Made by a program: the position numbers and the translations under genes
Assembly: GCF_030704535.1 (NCBI RefSeq)
Contig: NC_081813.1
Location: forward strand, 11,029,501 to 11,093,500
Origin: Vitis vinifera
Lineage: Eukaryota; Streptophyta; Magnoliopsida; Vitales; Vitaceae
DNA length: 64,000 nt
Direction: 5' to 3'
Notes under the pieces: model-generated
Told to the model about the DNA's origin: nothing
Database searches by the model: none
What the model saw: the letters and a program-made list of their open reading frames with translations, nothing else
In this document: in pieces, positions 32,079 to 42,809 of the stretch
Layout: each line of letters starts with the position of its first letter
Position numbering within the stretch: the first letter of the stretch is position 1

Positions 32079-33300
32079 TTGAGGGCCATCTTTCCTTCTC
32101 AGGGTGGTTACTGTAATGTCCCTCCATGTCCAAGACTTGTCACCTATTGTGATGTCCCCAATGAGAATTGCTCCTTTGTGAGTGGGTTTTATTTACAATG
32201 TCGTTTTCTAGTGGTTTTTCTTCTCAGCGTGACTAAGTCTAACAAAGGGAAGAAGATGATGGTGATTGGGTTACCAGAGGAATTCAGGGCTGAGTTTAAC
32301 ATACCGCTATCAGTCGACATTTAGTTTGTAGAAGATGGTGAAGCTGACCTTGCCATCGAAAGTCCTATTGTCGGCGCGTTGTTCTTGCCTAAGAGTTACT
32401 TTGAGGCGGGGTTAAGGCTACCCCTTCCTCCTATATTCAGAAATATAGTGTGTTACCTCCGGTTAGCCCCAAATCAATTATGCATTAATACTGTGAGGCT
32501 AATTATGTCATTAGTAGTTTTAGATCACATGGAAGGCCTCGATATTTCGACTAGGGATGTTTTATATATTTACAATGTAAAGAGGTCTCGTATTCCACAT
32601 GAGTGGTACCTTTCTTCTTGATCTGGCATGAATGTTCTCATCACTAGCGCACCCTCAACTAATTAAGATTTATATAAGGGTATTATTATGGTGTCTAGAA
32701 ATTGGGAATTTAGGGCTTCTGAACCTTCTGGTCTTTCTCGCATTCCAAGGGTTCATTGTGTTCCAGGTATAGCTCGTTTTCACCTTGATTTGTTTTTCCT
32801 TTTCCTTTCTGTTGATTTTTGTGATGATGTGAGGATTGGGTGGTATGTACAGATAAAGGATACTGAAGCTCCAAAAATTAATGAATCTCAACGTGTCGAG
32901 ATTACCAATTGGTTAAGGATTGGTGTTGGTATTCGCGACCAGAAGATTTTTTGTTAAAGCTTACCCAGCTATACGCTTCCTTCGTTTCTATAGGGTTGAT
33001 TTCACCGACACCTTGCCTCTTTTTAATCACGTTTGAGGATGCTCCATTGGAGGAGCAGTTTTCTTTGCCACCTCCACCTCCTGTGGTCGATCGCCTAAAA
33101 AGGAAACACGAACAGCCCTTACTAAAGTCGATCTCATCGGAGGGTAAGTCCCAAAACATCGATTCAAGTATGAGAGGCTCTATAAAGTCCCCAATGATTC
33201 AGGGAAAGACCCGTCTTGGAGAAGAAAATTTGAAAACAAAAGAAAGAAAAAAAAAGAATAAGTCTACTTTTGTATACGTGAACACGACCGGAGATGTAAC
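32079..33300 (+). pseudogene. Gypsy-type transposon ORF remnant with a Transposase_28-like domain
   Basis: After KMMVIGLPEEFRAEF, the frame at 32,379-32,621 reads FLPKSYFEAGLRLPLPPIFR and continues to YLRLAPNQLCINTVRLIMSL. This fits the 'putative gypsy type transposon' domain (Pfam Transposase_28) found in gag-like ORFs of plant elements. A later block around 32,690-32,960 (REWEF-like, GWYVQIKD) and a basic proline-rich tail (PPPPPVVDRLKRKHEQ, 33,060-33,115) continue the same ORF type in other frames. Stops (for example 32,322) and frame changes break it. The function of the domain is not known to me beyond this association. Confidence 0.6.
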
Positions 33301-33936
33301 TCTTTTTTTATTTCCAGGATGCAACATACAGAGGACCACGTCCTCTATTTAAACACAAAAAACCGAGATAACAGAATTACATTAAATCTAAAAACATATT
33401 ACATAGAGTCCATATAACTGGTAGCAAAAAATCCAAGACTATCTAAGAGTGATTTGATTTATTTTGTTTTTGAGATATGTTGAGTCAACATTCCAAAATA
33501 TAATCCAAGATATGCTTTGCAAGAATACTCCAAGATATGCTTTGTTTTGAATCCGGGATTTGCTCAATCAATTTGTTGAGATTTCCTTAACTAGTCGAAC
33601 TACCATTTCGGGTTGAAGTGTTTATTTTGTTTTTGAGATATGCTGCGTCAACATTCCAAGATGTGATCCGAGATATGCTTTGCGAGAATACTCCAAGATA
33701 TGCTCTATTTTGAATCCGGGATTTGCTCAATCAATTTGTTGAGATTTCCTTAACTAGTCGAACTACCATTTCGGGTTGAAGTTGTTGTCATTGATACTCC
33801 TTCATTTTTCAATGTCTCTCCACTATTGTAGCATGAATTGTGGGAGTTGTCAACCTTATCACTTCCATAGTTATGCTTAACCTTATCATTCCTTTGAGTC
33901 CCACAATTCACGCCAAGATGCTGGGTTATGCCAATA
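33270..33936 (-). mobile_element. 3' LTR of a truncated copia element
   Basis: On the minus strand, GAGGGAGGG (polypurine tract, 33,937-33,945) is followed by TATTGGCATAACCC. The LTR runs to ...CGTATACA at 33,270, about 667 bp. It contains two tandem copies of a 163-bp unit (33,457-33,619 and 33,620-33,782). The boundaries are inferred. There is no 5' LTR in the window. Confidence 0.65.
33457..33782. repeat. 163-bp tandem duplication inside the copia LTR
   Basis: Each copy runs from 'tttattttgtttttgagata' to 'taccatttcgggttgaagt' and contains three 'gatatgctt' words. The two copies differ at only a handful of bases, so the duplication is younger than most decay in the surrounding element. 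Confidence 0.9.
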
Positions 33937-33945
33937 CCCTCCCTC

Positions 33946-34990
33946 AAACTGTGTCGGGGTTGGAGGCAGAGTTTGGTTTGAAAGTTACTGAGTGCAGCCT
34001 TTGACATTGGTTTGGTGAAGAGGTTTGCTACTTGCTTTTCAGTGAAGATATGTTGAGTGAAGAGAAGTCCAAGTGCAACTTGTTCGCGCACAAAATGGTA
34101 ATCCAACTCGATGTGTTTGCTACGAGCATGAAACACTAGATTTATTGTCATGTGAAGAGCACTTGTGTCATCACAATAGAGAGTTGGTGTAGATGCCAAC
34201 GAAATGTGAAGATCTTTAAGAATAAATGACATCCATGTGAGTTCAACTGCTGTATTTGCCATGGCTCGATATTCCACTTCAGTGCTCGACCAGGAGATTG
34301 TATGTTGTTTTTTTGCACACCAGGAGATGAGATTTCCTCTAAGAAACATACAATATCCAGTGATGGATCATCGTGTGGTTGGACAACCTGGCCAATCTGC
34401 ATCAGAGAAAGCACAAAGATCAAGTGTTGTAATGGAAGTAAAATGCAAATCAATGTCAATTGTGCCTTTGACATATCTTAAGATCCTCCGAACCATTTTT
34501 AAATGCACAACAATGGGAGCATGCATGAATTGTGATGCATTATTCACACTGTATGAAAGATCTGGTCTCGTGAGGGTTAGGTACTGTAAAGCACCAACAA
34601 GTCCTCTAAAATAACTCGGATCTTCTAGCAAGACTTCATTTGATGATGTCCTGGTTTTGGCTTCAAGAGGTGTACTCATAGGCTTGCAATCGACCATATT
34701 GGCTCTCTCAAGGATAGTAAGAGCATAGTGAGATTGGGATAAGTGAAGACCATCAGATGTTTGAGAAATCTCGATGCCAAGGAAGTGATGAATTTGGTCC
34801 AAGTCCTTCATCGCAAATTCAGAGCTCAAAAGTTGAATGAAGGTTGATACTGGAGCTATAGAGGAACCTATGAGGAGTATATCATCTACATAAAGTAGGA
34901 GAATTAGTGTTCCAAGGTTAGAGTGAAAAATAAACAAAGATGGGTCACCAAAGAGTGTGAATTCAAGCAGGGACCATTGAGACCCATAAG
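33946..34990 (-). pseudogene. Ty1/copia polymerase fragment: reverse transcriptase end and RNase H
   Basis: The frame from 35,009 contains LLLYVDDILLIGSS (the YVDD catalytic pair of copia reverse transcriptase), then FAMKDLDQIHHFLGIEI, MSTPLEAK and GALQYLTLTRPDLSY. RNase H follows with ISWSSTEVEYRAMA, LYCDDTSALHM and ARSKHIELDYHFVREQV, then the ending TKPMS. A TGA at 34,368-34,370 interrupts it just before STTGYC-type sequence, where an arginine is usual. The same frame resumes and runs on into the LTR. Integrase and upstream reverse transcriptase are missing. The break near 34,990 joins a different repeat. Confidence 0.9.
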
Positions 34991-37270
34991 GAAATATTAG
35001 CCCCCTCAAAATCCAATTCTAAAGTTAACTTGATATTCCCTTAAAAAGAGTCAATTGCACTCTAGAATCCTATGATATTAGATCAAGATAGAAAACTCAG
35101 GTTTGTGATCTAATATCCATTGCATGCAAGTGCATCATAAACCAATGTTCGTAATCCAATAAAGTAGTAGCAATTAACCTTTTAGAATTAGTTCTCAATC
35201 CTTGAATCTCAAATCCTCCTATATCATGATCAACTAACATGCTCTAATCTATAAAGGACATATGTCAAATCCACTTAAGAAATTTCTATGATCATAAACT
35301 ATATGATCATAAAATCTTTAGGATCATCCAATGGGACATATTGTCTCAAACACATGAGATATCATGGTGCATCTATTGAGAATGAGAAGTTTCCAAATCA
35401 ATTTCGTTCAAAGAAGAACAAATTTGCAACCGTTGGAAGTTTCATCTACCCATGATCTTCCAGCCAATAGCTCTTCCTTATTCATTAGCACACAAACAAT
35501 AAGGGGTTTGGGAAGGTGGAGGCTAGGGTTTTCTCTCTCTCTGTGGATGGTGGAAAAAGACAAAAACTTAAAACTTTAACCCTTAAGGAGGTATTTATAG
35601 GTTCCCTATTGGGTTTAAGTGACTTAAGCCCACCAAAGACTTAAAGTCACTAAATCTAGACAAAAAAAAAAAATCATAATTTATTAATTAACTTAACAGG
35701 ATTGTCCAATTAATCAATTAACTCAATCCAAAGATATTGTTCACTAACCCATATGCAATCTTATGAAATTACCAAAACGCTCTTAGGCATATAACTGAAC
35801 TAAGAGTCAATCTAACCCTCATAAACTATGCTAACAAGCTATATAAACTCAAGTGAGGACTATTGGGACCTATATGACAATACTAGTTCTCTCAAAATCT
35901 AATTTTGAAGCTGATTCAACATCCCATTATAAAAAATTAACTACACTCCAGTACCTTATGTAAATAACTACGATACGCTAAGTGCTCAAATCTGTGACCT
36001 ACTATCTGTTGTATACAGTCTCTTTATGAACTAGCATCCGTAGTTGAACAAAGTGAAATCTATTAGCTTCTCAAGATTACTTCTACTATTCTTGAGTTAT
36101 TAATTCTCCTATTGTGTGATCATCTGACATATGTCAACTCACAAAAAGCTTATGTTAAGTTTCACTTGAAGAACTACTATGACTATAGTTTACATGAACA
36201 CATCTCCTTAGGATCATTCAAGGGGACACAATATCTCAATCACATGAGATGTGATGGTGCCTCTATTGAAAATACCTATCGTTGTCAGCTTCCATCAACG
36301 ATAACTCAATCCATAGGGACTATATGATCACTTTAGGATCTTACTCGAAGGTCAAAGCCACTACTAACTTCGACACAAGTTCAATATTCTTTCAAGGTTG
36401 AAAAACAATACAACATAGCAACTTAGTGAAGTTATGACTACCTGGTAGCCTTATGTCATGATTCACCATAGGTCATGTCCAATGTGTAACTACACACACT
36501 AGTGTACTCACTATGAGAATTTCATCTCGATGACCAAGATTAGTCATCTCTCCAATTAAGAGATAGTGTATTATAACCTCTGATGGGTTACTTAAGCTCA
36601 CGAGCTAGTTTTGAACAAGTCATCTATTTGTAAGGAACCCATGACTTGGATCTTCCATGAAAATCCTTATGCACCCAACTCATGTATAATGGAAGAGATG
36701 CAAGCCAAAACACTCATAAAGTACAATGTATGGAATGAGGATAAATAAACGTGAAACTAGAAATTTATTAATAAATAATAAATTCCAAATTTTGTTACAT
36801 CATATCATGCTTTGGAGGGTTCTATCCTAATAAGAAATATATGACCTCAACCATAAGGAATATATGATCACTTTAGGATTTCACCCATAGGTCATAGTAA
36901 CTAATGACCTCAAGATTACCATAATATTCTCTCAAGGTTAAGAACCCATGCAATATAGTAGCTTGGAGAAGTTATAACAACTCGATAGCCATTAATCATG
37001 ACTCTCTGTAGGTCCCATTCAATGTATAACCAACACACTAGCACATTAATCCAGACAACTAAGATAAGTCATCTCACCAATTAAAAGGTAGTGTAAATTG
37101 TGACATTAGATGGATTGCCTAAGTTCATGAACTAACTGTGAACTAATGAATCAATGTGTAAGAAACTCATGACTTGAATCTTCCGTATAACTCCTAATTC
37201 ACTTAATTCATGTACAATACAAGTTATTAGGCCATAATGCTAAATAAATCATAATGCAAAAGTATAATAG
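34985..37270. repeat. Three diverged pieces of one LTR-like repeat family
   Basis: Piece A (34,990-35,390) and piece B (35,870-36,700) share 'ctcaaaatc.aatt.t.aag', 'aggatcat.caa.gggaca' and 'cacatgagat.t.atggtgc'. Piece C (36,850-37,230) repeats the later part of B: 'atatgatcactttaggat', 'ataggtca', 'agataagtcatctcaccaat' and 'cccatgacttg'-like words. Between A and B is a purine/pyrimidine-biased leader-like stretch ending in a T/C-rich 'gggttttctctctctctgtg'. No protein domain is readable. I take it as LTR and leader sequence of one retroelement family, fragmented and partly duplicated. Confidence 0.65.
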
Positions 37271-39116
37271 TAAATTGAAACTTATATCATATGTAATGAA
37301 ATTAAAATGTTATATCATGTTACTACTTTTAAGAAAATAATTCTTATTTGGAAAGTAATTGCATGAAAATTTATTTCAATAAGATTTACCAAAAACATAT
37401 TTTCCTAGAGAAACTTAATTATATCATGTTACTGTTTTTGTTGAAATAGAGTCTCTTACTACTTTTAATGAACTCTCTCAAACCTAAGAGCAAGACAGAG
37501 TGAGTCAATCTCCCATTAAGTCAAAAAGAGACCAAAAAGGCATAGATTATGTTATAGAACAAGAAATGGGCAAGGACAATAGTGAATTCATAGTCTTTAA
37601 CCTACTTGAGCCATATGTTGGCTCTCATAGCCAAGACCAAGTTGATTTCCTTGGAGCCAAAAAACTTTTGAAAACAAGTTTTGAGGCTCCAAAAGAAAAA
37701 AGAAAAAAAATTATTGCATACTTCCAATTTAAACAACCCATACCCACTTTCAAAATAGAAAGTAATAGCGAAAGAAGACATCCCATAGTGTAGGGTGAAT
37801 CTTCCCTTTTTGTGGAGAAACTATGGGATTACAAATCTCATATTCTCCAAGCCATTGGGTAACTTACCTCTCCACGTTTGGACCTATATTTACCATACTT
37901 TTGATTGCCTAAAAATAAAAATGTTGATTTAAAACATTTGCCACCAAAAAAAAAAGAAAAAAAATAGATATAGAGTAGGATTTTCTCCATTGACATCTTT
38001 GATAGTTTTTTTTACAAGTTTTTTTTGGTTAATGTGTGAGTTTAGAATCAAGGATTGCAATCATGGAGAAAATGATGAGCTTGCAAGGTGTTGTGCCAAG
38101 AACGAGTTTTTAGTATCTTTTTTCACTTCTTTTACTCACTAATAGAGGTAATAATCCTTTTCATTCTCCCTTTCAATCTTTTTTGTGTATCATGCTATAT
38201 TTCTCATTCCCTTTCAAACATTAAAGACAATATTCATTTTATGTTGAGGAGAGAAGGAAAATGAAAAAAATAAATAAACAATTTGATTAAATTGTTAGAT
38301 GCAAAAATAAGTTTATATTTTTTAGAAGCTATTGTCATTCTAGGTAGTAATTTTTCATCCTATGGTTAACTTGAAGCAAAATATCTCTTGTTTTCCTAAG
38401 AATGAAATTCTAAGCTACATTGGTCATGCAACATGTACACTAAGCTCTAATTGTAGGTTGACGATTTACACCTTTGACTTGTGAATTGTTAGACTCTTGT
38501 GCACTTGAATTGCATTGATATATATATATAAGTAGGGACAGTTTGTAAATTATGAGAGAAGAAAAATGTGAGAAAAAAGTGAAAATTTATTGAAAATATG
38601 ATGAAAAAAAGTAAAAAACTAAAAAGTGGGTGAAATGGAAATTTTGTCTTAAAGCTTGAGCAATTCTAAAAGGTGACTTTAACAAAATCCTTGGAAGACT
38701 AATGCCTTAAGCAAATTGGTTGGAAGTCATCAACCTCTATGCTTACTATGTGGGTTGATGAGTGAAGTTTATCATTTGTATGATGTTATTGTTTTTGCCT
38801 AAGCTCGAGATGAAACCTAAGGGGTGACATTTTCAAGGTTCTTGCAAGCCTAATGCTTTGAGTCGATTGGTCAAGAAGCAATAGTGAATTCTCACTACAC
38901 AAGCCATATAGGAAGAAACTATAACATTCTAGACCCCACTAAAAATAAATAAAAAAGGGGAAAAAGTTAAAAAAATAAAAAATAAGAAGAGATGAAAAAG
39001 TGTATCATAATCATGTAGATGAGAGTATAGCAACAAATTGGTGGGGGTTGTTAAAGATTATAAATACAGTTGGAAGCTAGTAAAATTAACACCCAATGAT
39101 AGTTTGGAAATGCCAT
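37271..39116 (+). other. Probable Athila-like gypsy non-coding interior fragment
   Basis: The open frame 37,500-37,793 (97 codons) has no motif I recognise. Further on, 'gacaatattcattttatgtt' (38,227) resembles the inverted phrase at 7080-7105. The phrases 'gccttaagcaaattggttgg' (38,704) and 'gctttgagtcgattggtcaa' (38,858) are inverted relatives of the duplicated motif at 6376-6640. This suggests a plus-strand fragment of the same Athila-like family, interrupted by the solo LTR at 39,117. Confidence 0.45.
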
Positions 39117-39286
39117 TGTAGACCCCTTTTAACAGGCCACCCGGGGAGGAGTAAAATTTTCGTTTTTTAGGGGTGGGGGACGGCTACCAACGGCACATGC
39201 ATGGGACGCGTGGTGAAAGGCACCACCACCTCGCCATGGTGAAGGTTGAGAATGGAGATGGGGCTGATGGCTGGAATAGGAGAGCA

Positions 39287-39341
39287 ATTGAAAAAAAAAA
39301 AAAAAAAGGGTGGGGGAGGGGGAGGGGGGGGGGGGGGGAGT
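39287..39341. repeat. A-run followed by a G-rich tract inside the solo LTR
   Basis: About 18 A bases are followed by GGGTGGGGGAGGGGGAGG and then a run of 12 or more G. The G-tract has at least four runs of three or more G with 1-base loops, so the strand could form a G-quadruplex. Length in the assembly may be unreliable. Confidence 0.9.
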
Positions 39342-40098
39342 TGAATGGGAGAGGAGGCCCAGGCGAAGTCGCAGAGAGCAGGGAAAGAGCTTGTTAGTTC
39401 GATCCAGGTATGATTTCCGCACTATTTTGTATATTCTCAAGAGATCTATCCTGTTTCTTGATAGTTTTTGGGTTTTATTTGTTGGTTTGCTGTGGACATC
39501 AAGAGCCACAAGATGGTTTTGGGTTGAATGTGATTATCTGCACATATATGCTATGTTTTGATCCTCTTTGCTGCTCTCGTTTTTTTTTTCCCTTGTAAAT
39601 GACCCATGTGCATGGAGAAAAGTTTAACTTGTCCAAGCAAAGGCTTCATGTTCTCATGATGAATAACACGGTTACTACATGCCTACGCCTTCTTCACTAT
39701 TCGCGTCATCCATACCCATTTCCTCACTCAAGCTTACAAGAATCAAGCATCCTCCACCATACCCATTTTCCTCTCATTCATTCTCCATCCCACTCCCTCA
39801 CTTACATGGAGTCTCACGGGTGCATACTATCCTTCACTCATTCACATACCCATTAAAACCACTCACCCAAGCCTCTATATCCATACAACCCATACCCATC
39901 CTTCATGCTACTTATAACCATGTTCTACCATACCCATGTGTACACCCATTTAACCATACCACCAAACCAGTTTCTCTCTCTAAACCTTCACCTACCTATG
40001 GGATCCTCCCTAAAAAATGTCACGTGGCTCTCTCTCCCTTGCACATGCAGACGGTCCCCCTTGCGACGCGCGGCATAGCTCATTCCACCCGGGGAAGA

Positions 40099-40242
40099 AT
40101 TCTGTCCGGCTGACGTTCAACCTTTTCCGGATATCTCACATCCAAAATTCTGTCCGGTCGACGTTCCACCTTCTTCGGATATCTCACATCCGGAATTCTG
40201 TCCGACCGACATTCCACCTTCTCCGGATATTTCACATCCGGC
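40099..40242. repeat. Three-copy 48-bp minisatellite in the solo LTR
   Basis: 'attctgtccg' followed by 'gacgttccaccttctccgga' and 'tatctcacatccgg' starts at 40,099, 40,147 and 40,195. Each unit contains short CCGGA/TCCGG inverted words. Copies differ at a few positions. Confidence 0.9.
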
Positions 40243-41042
40243 GCCTAACGCCAAATGGGAGAGGAGGGCGATTCAACTTCCTCGGTCAGACATGTCCGAA
40301 TCCTCTGATAGCGCTTACTCAAAGAGCATCCGCAGCCGACAATTCAAATTCCCCGGATAGCTTGGCTCGTCAGACACTCGCAATTCGCCAGATCCATTTC
40401 TGCCCACAATCAAAAGGCAAACTCCGACAATAATGACGACCAAGTTTCCTGAACTGTTACTCATCTTTAATGCAAGATAGATTAGGCTTTGGTGGGGGCC
40501 CCACACGCGTGATTTTATGATCGATTGGTGGATTGATTGATTTGATTGCTATATGTGATTGATTTACACTATTCTATGATACACACACGATTATTTTGTG
40601 TTTAATTGATAACATTTGTTTTCATTAAAGTAAACCAGTTCATCACTTAGGTACATTATTTGTCTCTCCTATTCATTCAATTATTTTGTTTTGAGTGATA
40701 ATCATTTAGTATCCATGCTCGATTAATTAATTGTCATGATTGCTTCATTTTATTAGTAGAGACCCGTCTTTAGGGACTTAAAGGAGTGCTACGGTCTTTA
40801 CCGTACCTTCCCGATAAGTAACCTAACCTCCGAACCCGATCCGATTTTTCGTAGACCAACCTTTTCCAAAACAAGGAGTCACACCTAGGGTTTTCTTTCT
40901 TATTTTGTTTACCCCTTTAAAAATAAAACAAAAATAAGTGGCGACTCCAAGTCATTCTTTTAATAAATAAAATCATTTTTCAAAATAAAAATCGAGCTTG
41001 CCATCAAGTGGGAAGCGCATGAGCCGAGATGCGGGGTCCACA

Positions 41043-42809
41043 GCCATTAAGGAGACTAAGAATTGAGAGCTTCGGTTAAACTTTAGGATCCATTTCTACT
41101 ACTTAGTATGACATACTTCTCTCTTATAGAATAATATGAGCTGATTAAAGGTTACTAACCCTAAAAAATTGAAGCATGTTTTTCTCATTAGTTCATGCTT
41201 TAGGTGTAGTTTTATCACTTTCCTTGCTAAGATCTAGCAGTACGTTAGGTGGGAGCTGAAATTTCTCATTATTATTGTAGTTAAACTATGCAAACTCATG
41301 GCCTTACATGCACAAAAGCACTCAATATATCATGTTTTCACAATATAAGGTGTTTTGATCGGTTTATATGAGTTTTGCAAGAAAACATGTCAAAAAAGAA
41401 CTTAAATGAAACACTTTGGAATTGTGACCTATCAATCATTTTTCATCTATGGAAGACTCCTCTATGCTAACTACTACTCCCTATAAAATTAGTTGGGAAA
41501 ATTAGGTTTTGACTCACTAATTATCACAAATTTTATAAATCAATTTTATCTTTATTTATTAAAAAATATTTTAAAATACAGTCACTTTTTTATAAGTCGA
41601 ATGATTATTTCTTGAGTACTTTTTACTTGTGAAGTTATTATCGCCCATTAATAATTATTTTTATTTTTTTACCGTGAGAACTAATATCAATAAAATAAGA
41701 AATTTTAAAAATTAAAACTAAAAAACTTTAAAACTAAAATATAGATATCGAGAAATAACTGGAAATACAATGAGAGACAATATTTTATTTTTAAAAATTT
41801 TAAGTTTTTTGGTTTTAATTGTATTTAATTTATAAGTATTTTCTTAAGGATCTTGGACAATTTTTCCACAATCTCATATTATATAATAAAAATTTATAAT
41901 ATGTCTATTTGTAAGGTATTTTTATCAAATTAAAATGATAAAGAAATTTATTTAATATTATTAAATAAAAGAGTATTTCAAGAAATAACTATCTAACTTA
42001 TGAAAAAGTATATATATTTTAAAATATTTTTAAATTGATTTATAAAAGTTTGAATTCCTATTTCTAATTTGATTTTTTTATAAGTTTATTTAACATTATC
42101 AAATAAAAAAGGTATCTCAGAAAATAAACATCTTATAAAAAATACATATGTTTTAAAATATTTTTAAATGATTGAAGATAAAATTAATTTATAAAAGTTT
42201 GAATCCTTTTTTTAATTTAAAAATTTTTTGATAAGTTTATTTAATATTATCCGGTATTTTAGGAACGGACTTATGAATAAGTACATATATTTTAAAATAT
42301 TTTTAAATGAATAAATATAAATCCGATTTATAAAATATTGAATTCTTTTTTTATTTTATTTTTCAAATTAATGAGTGAAAACCGACTGATGTCTAAAACA
42401 TCTAATATTACCTTTTTTTTTGGTATCTATACAATTATATAATTTTATATTAGATAAATAATTTTTTTTTTTAATATTTAAATTTTGAAATCAACCATAA
42501 GAAATTGTTAACGACTCTCAAGTCAAATAATTACGCAGCATACGAGTGCGGCAAGACTGGTGGAGCCCACTTGTTTATTATGGTAAGGAATAAATGCAAA
42601 TCCCAAAGCGAACTTACAAATGGGGTGAATTTGAATTCAAAATAAAGTGTGATCCGAATAAACAAAGAAATTTTCCTCCTTGCCAATCACAAGAGCAAAT
42701 CATCTCATTGCAAGTTGGAACATAGCCATCTTTCCATTCCCGTAAATCCCCACCACGTCTCCCTCAAATTGCCTCTCTCTTCTCAATTCCTTAGAAATTC
42801 TTCTCTCCA
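41043..42809. other. A/T-rich spacer upstream of the F-box gene, with a three-copy repeat
   Basis: The left 450 bp continues the element fragment that the solo LTR entered. At 41,900-42,370 a unit of about 130-140 bp is repeated three times. It contains 'ttttaaaatatttttaaat', 'ttataaaagtttgaat' and 'aagtttatttaa.attat', with core words near 42,017, 42,151 and 42,290. An inverted relative is at 41,500-41,640. The last 200 bp is the probable promoter and 5'UTR of the F-box gene; no TATA box is certain. Confidence 0.6.

Larger units (their letters stand above)
39117..41042 (+). mobile_element. Gypsy solo LTR (1,926 bp) with 5-bp target-site duplication
   Basis: The block starts TGTAGACCCC and ends GGGGTCCACA, so it has TG...CA ends in a 10-bp imperfect inverted repeat. 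It is flanked by GCCAT on both sides (39,112-39,116 and 41,043-41,047), the 5-bp duplication expected of LTR-retrotransposon integrase. No internal region is present, so this is a solo LTR left by recombination between two LTRs. The end also carries 'aagtggcgactccaa', a phrase seen near the 3' end of many plant gypsy LTRs. Orientation is assigned from that phrase. Short open frames inside it are not considered genes. Confidence 0.9.

Noticed and set aside
37500..37793. 97-aa plus-strand frame as a real gene
   Set aside because: It has no recognised domain, no splice or promoter context, and lies in retroelement debris. It is kept only as part of a repeat entry.
39129..39509. 126-aa minus-strand frame and overlapping plus frames in the solo LTR
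   Set aside because: They cross the poly(A)/poly(G) tract, lie wholly inside an LTR, and show no conserved motif.
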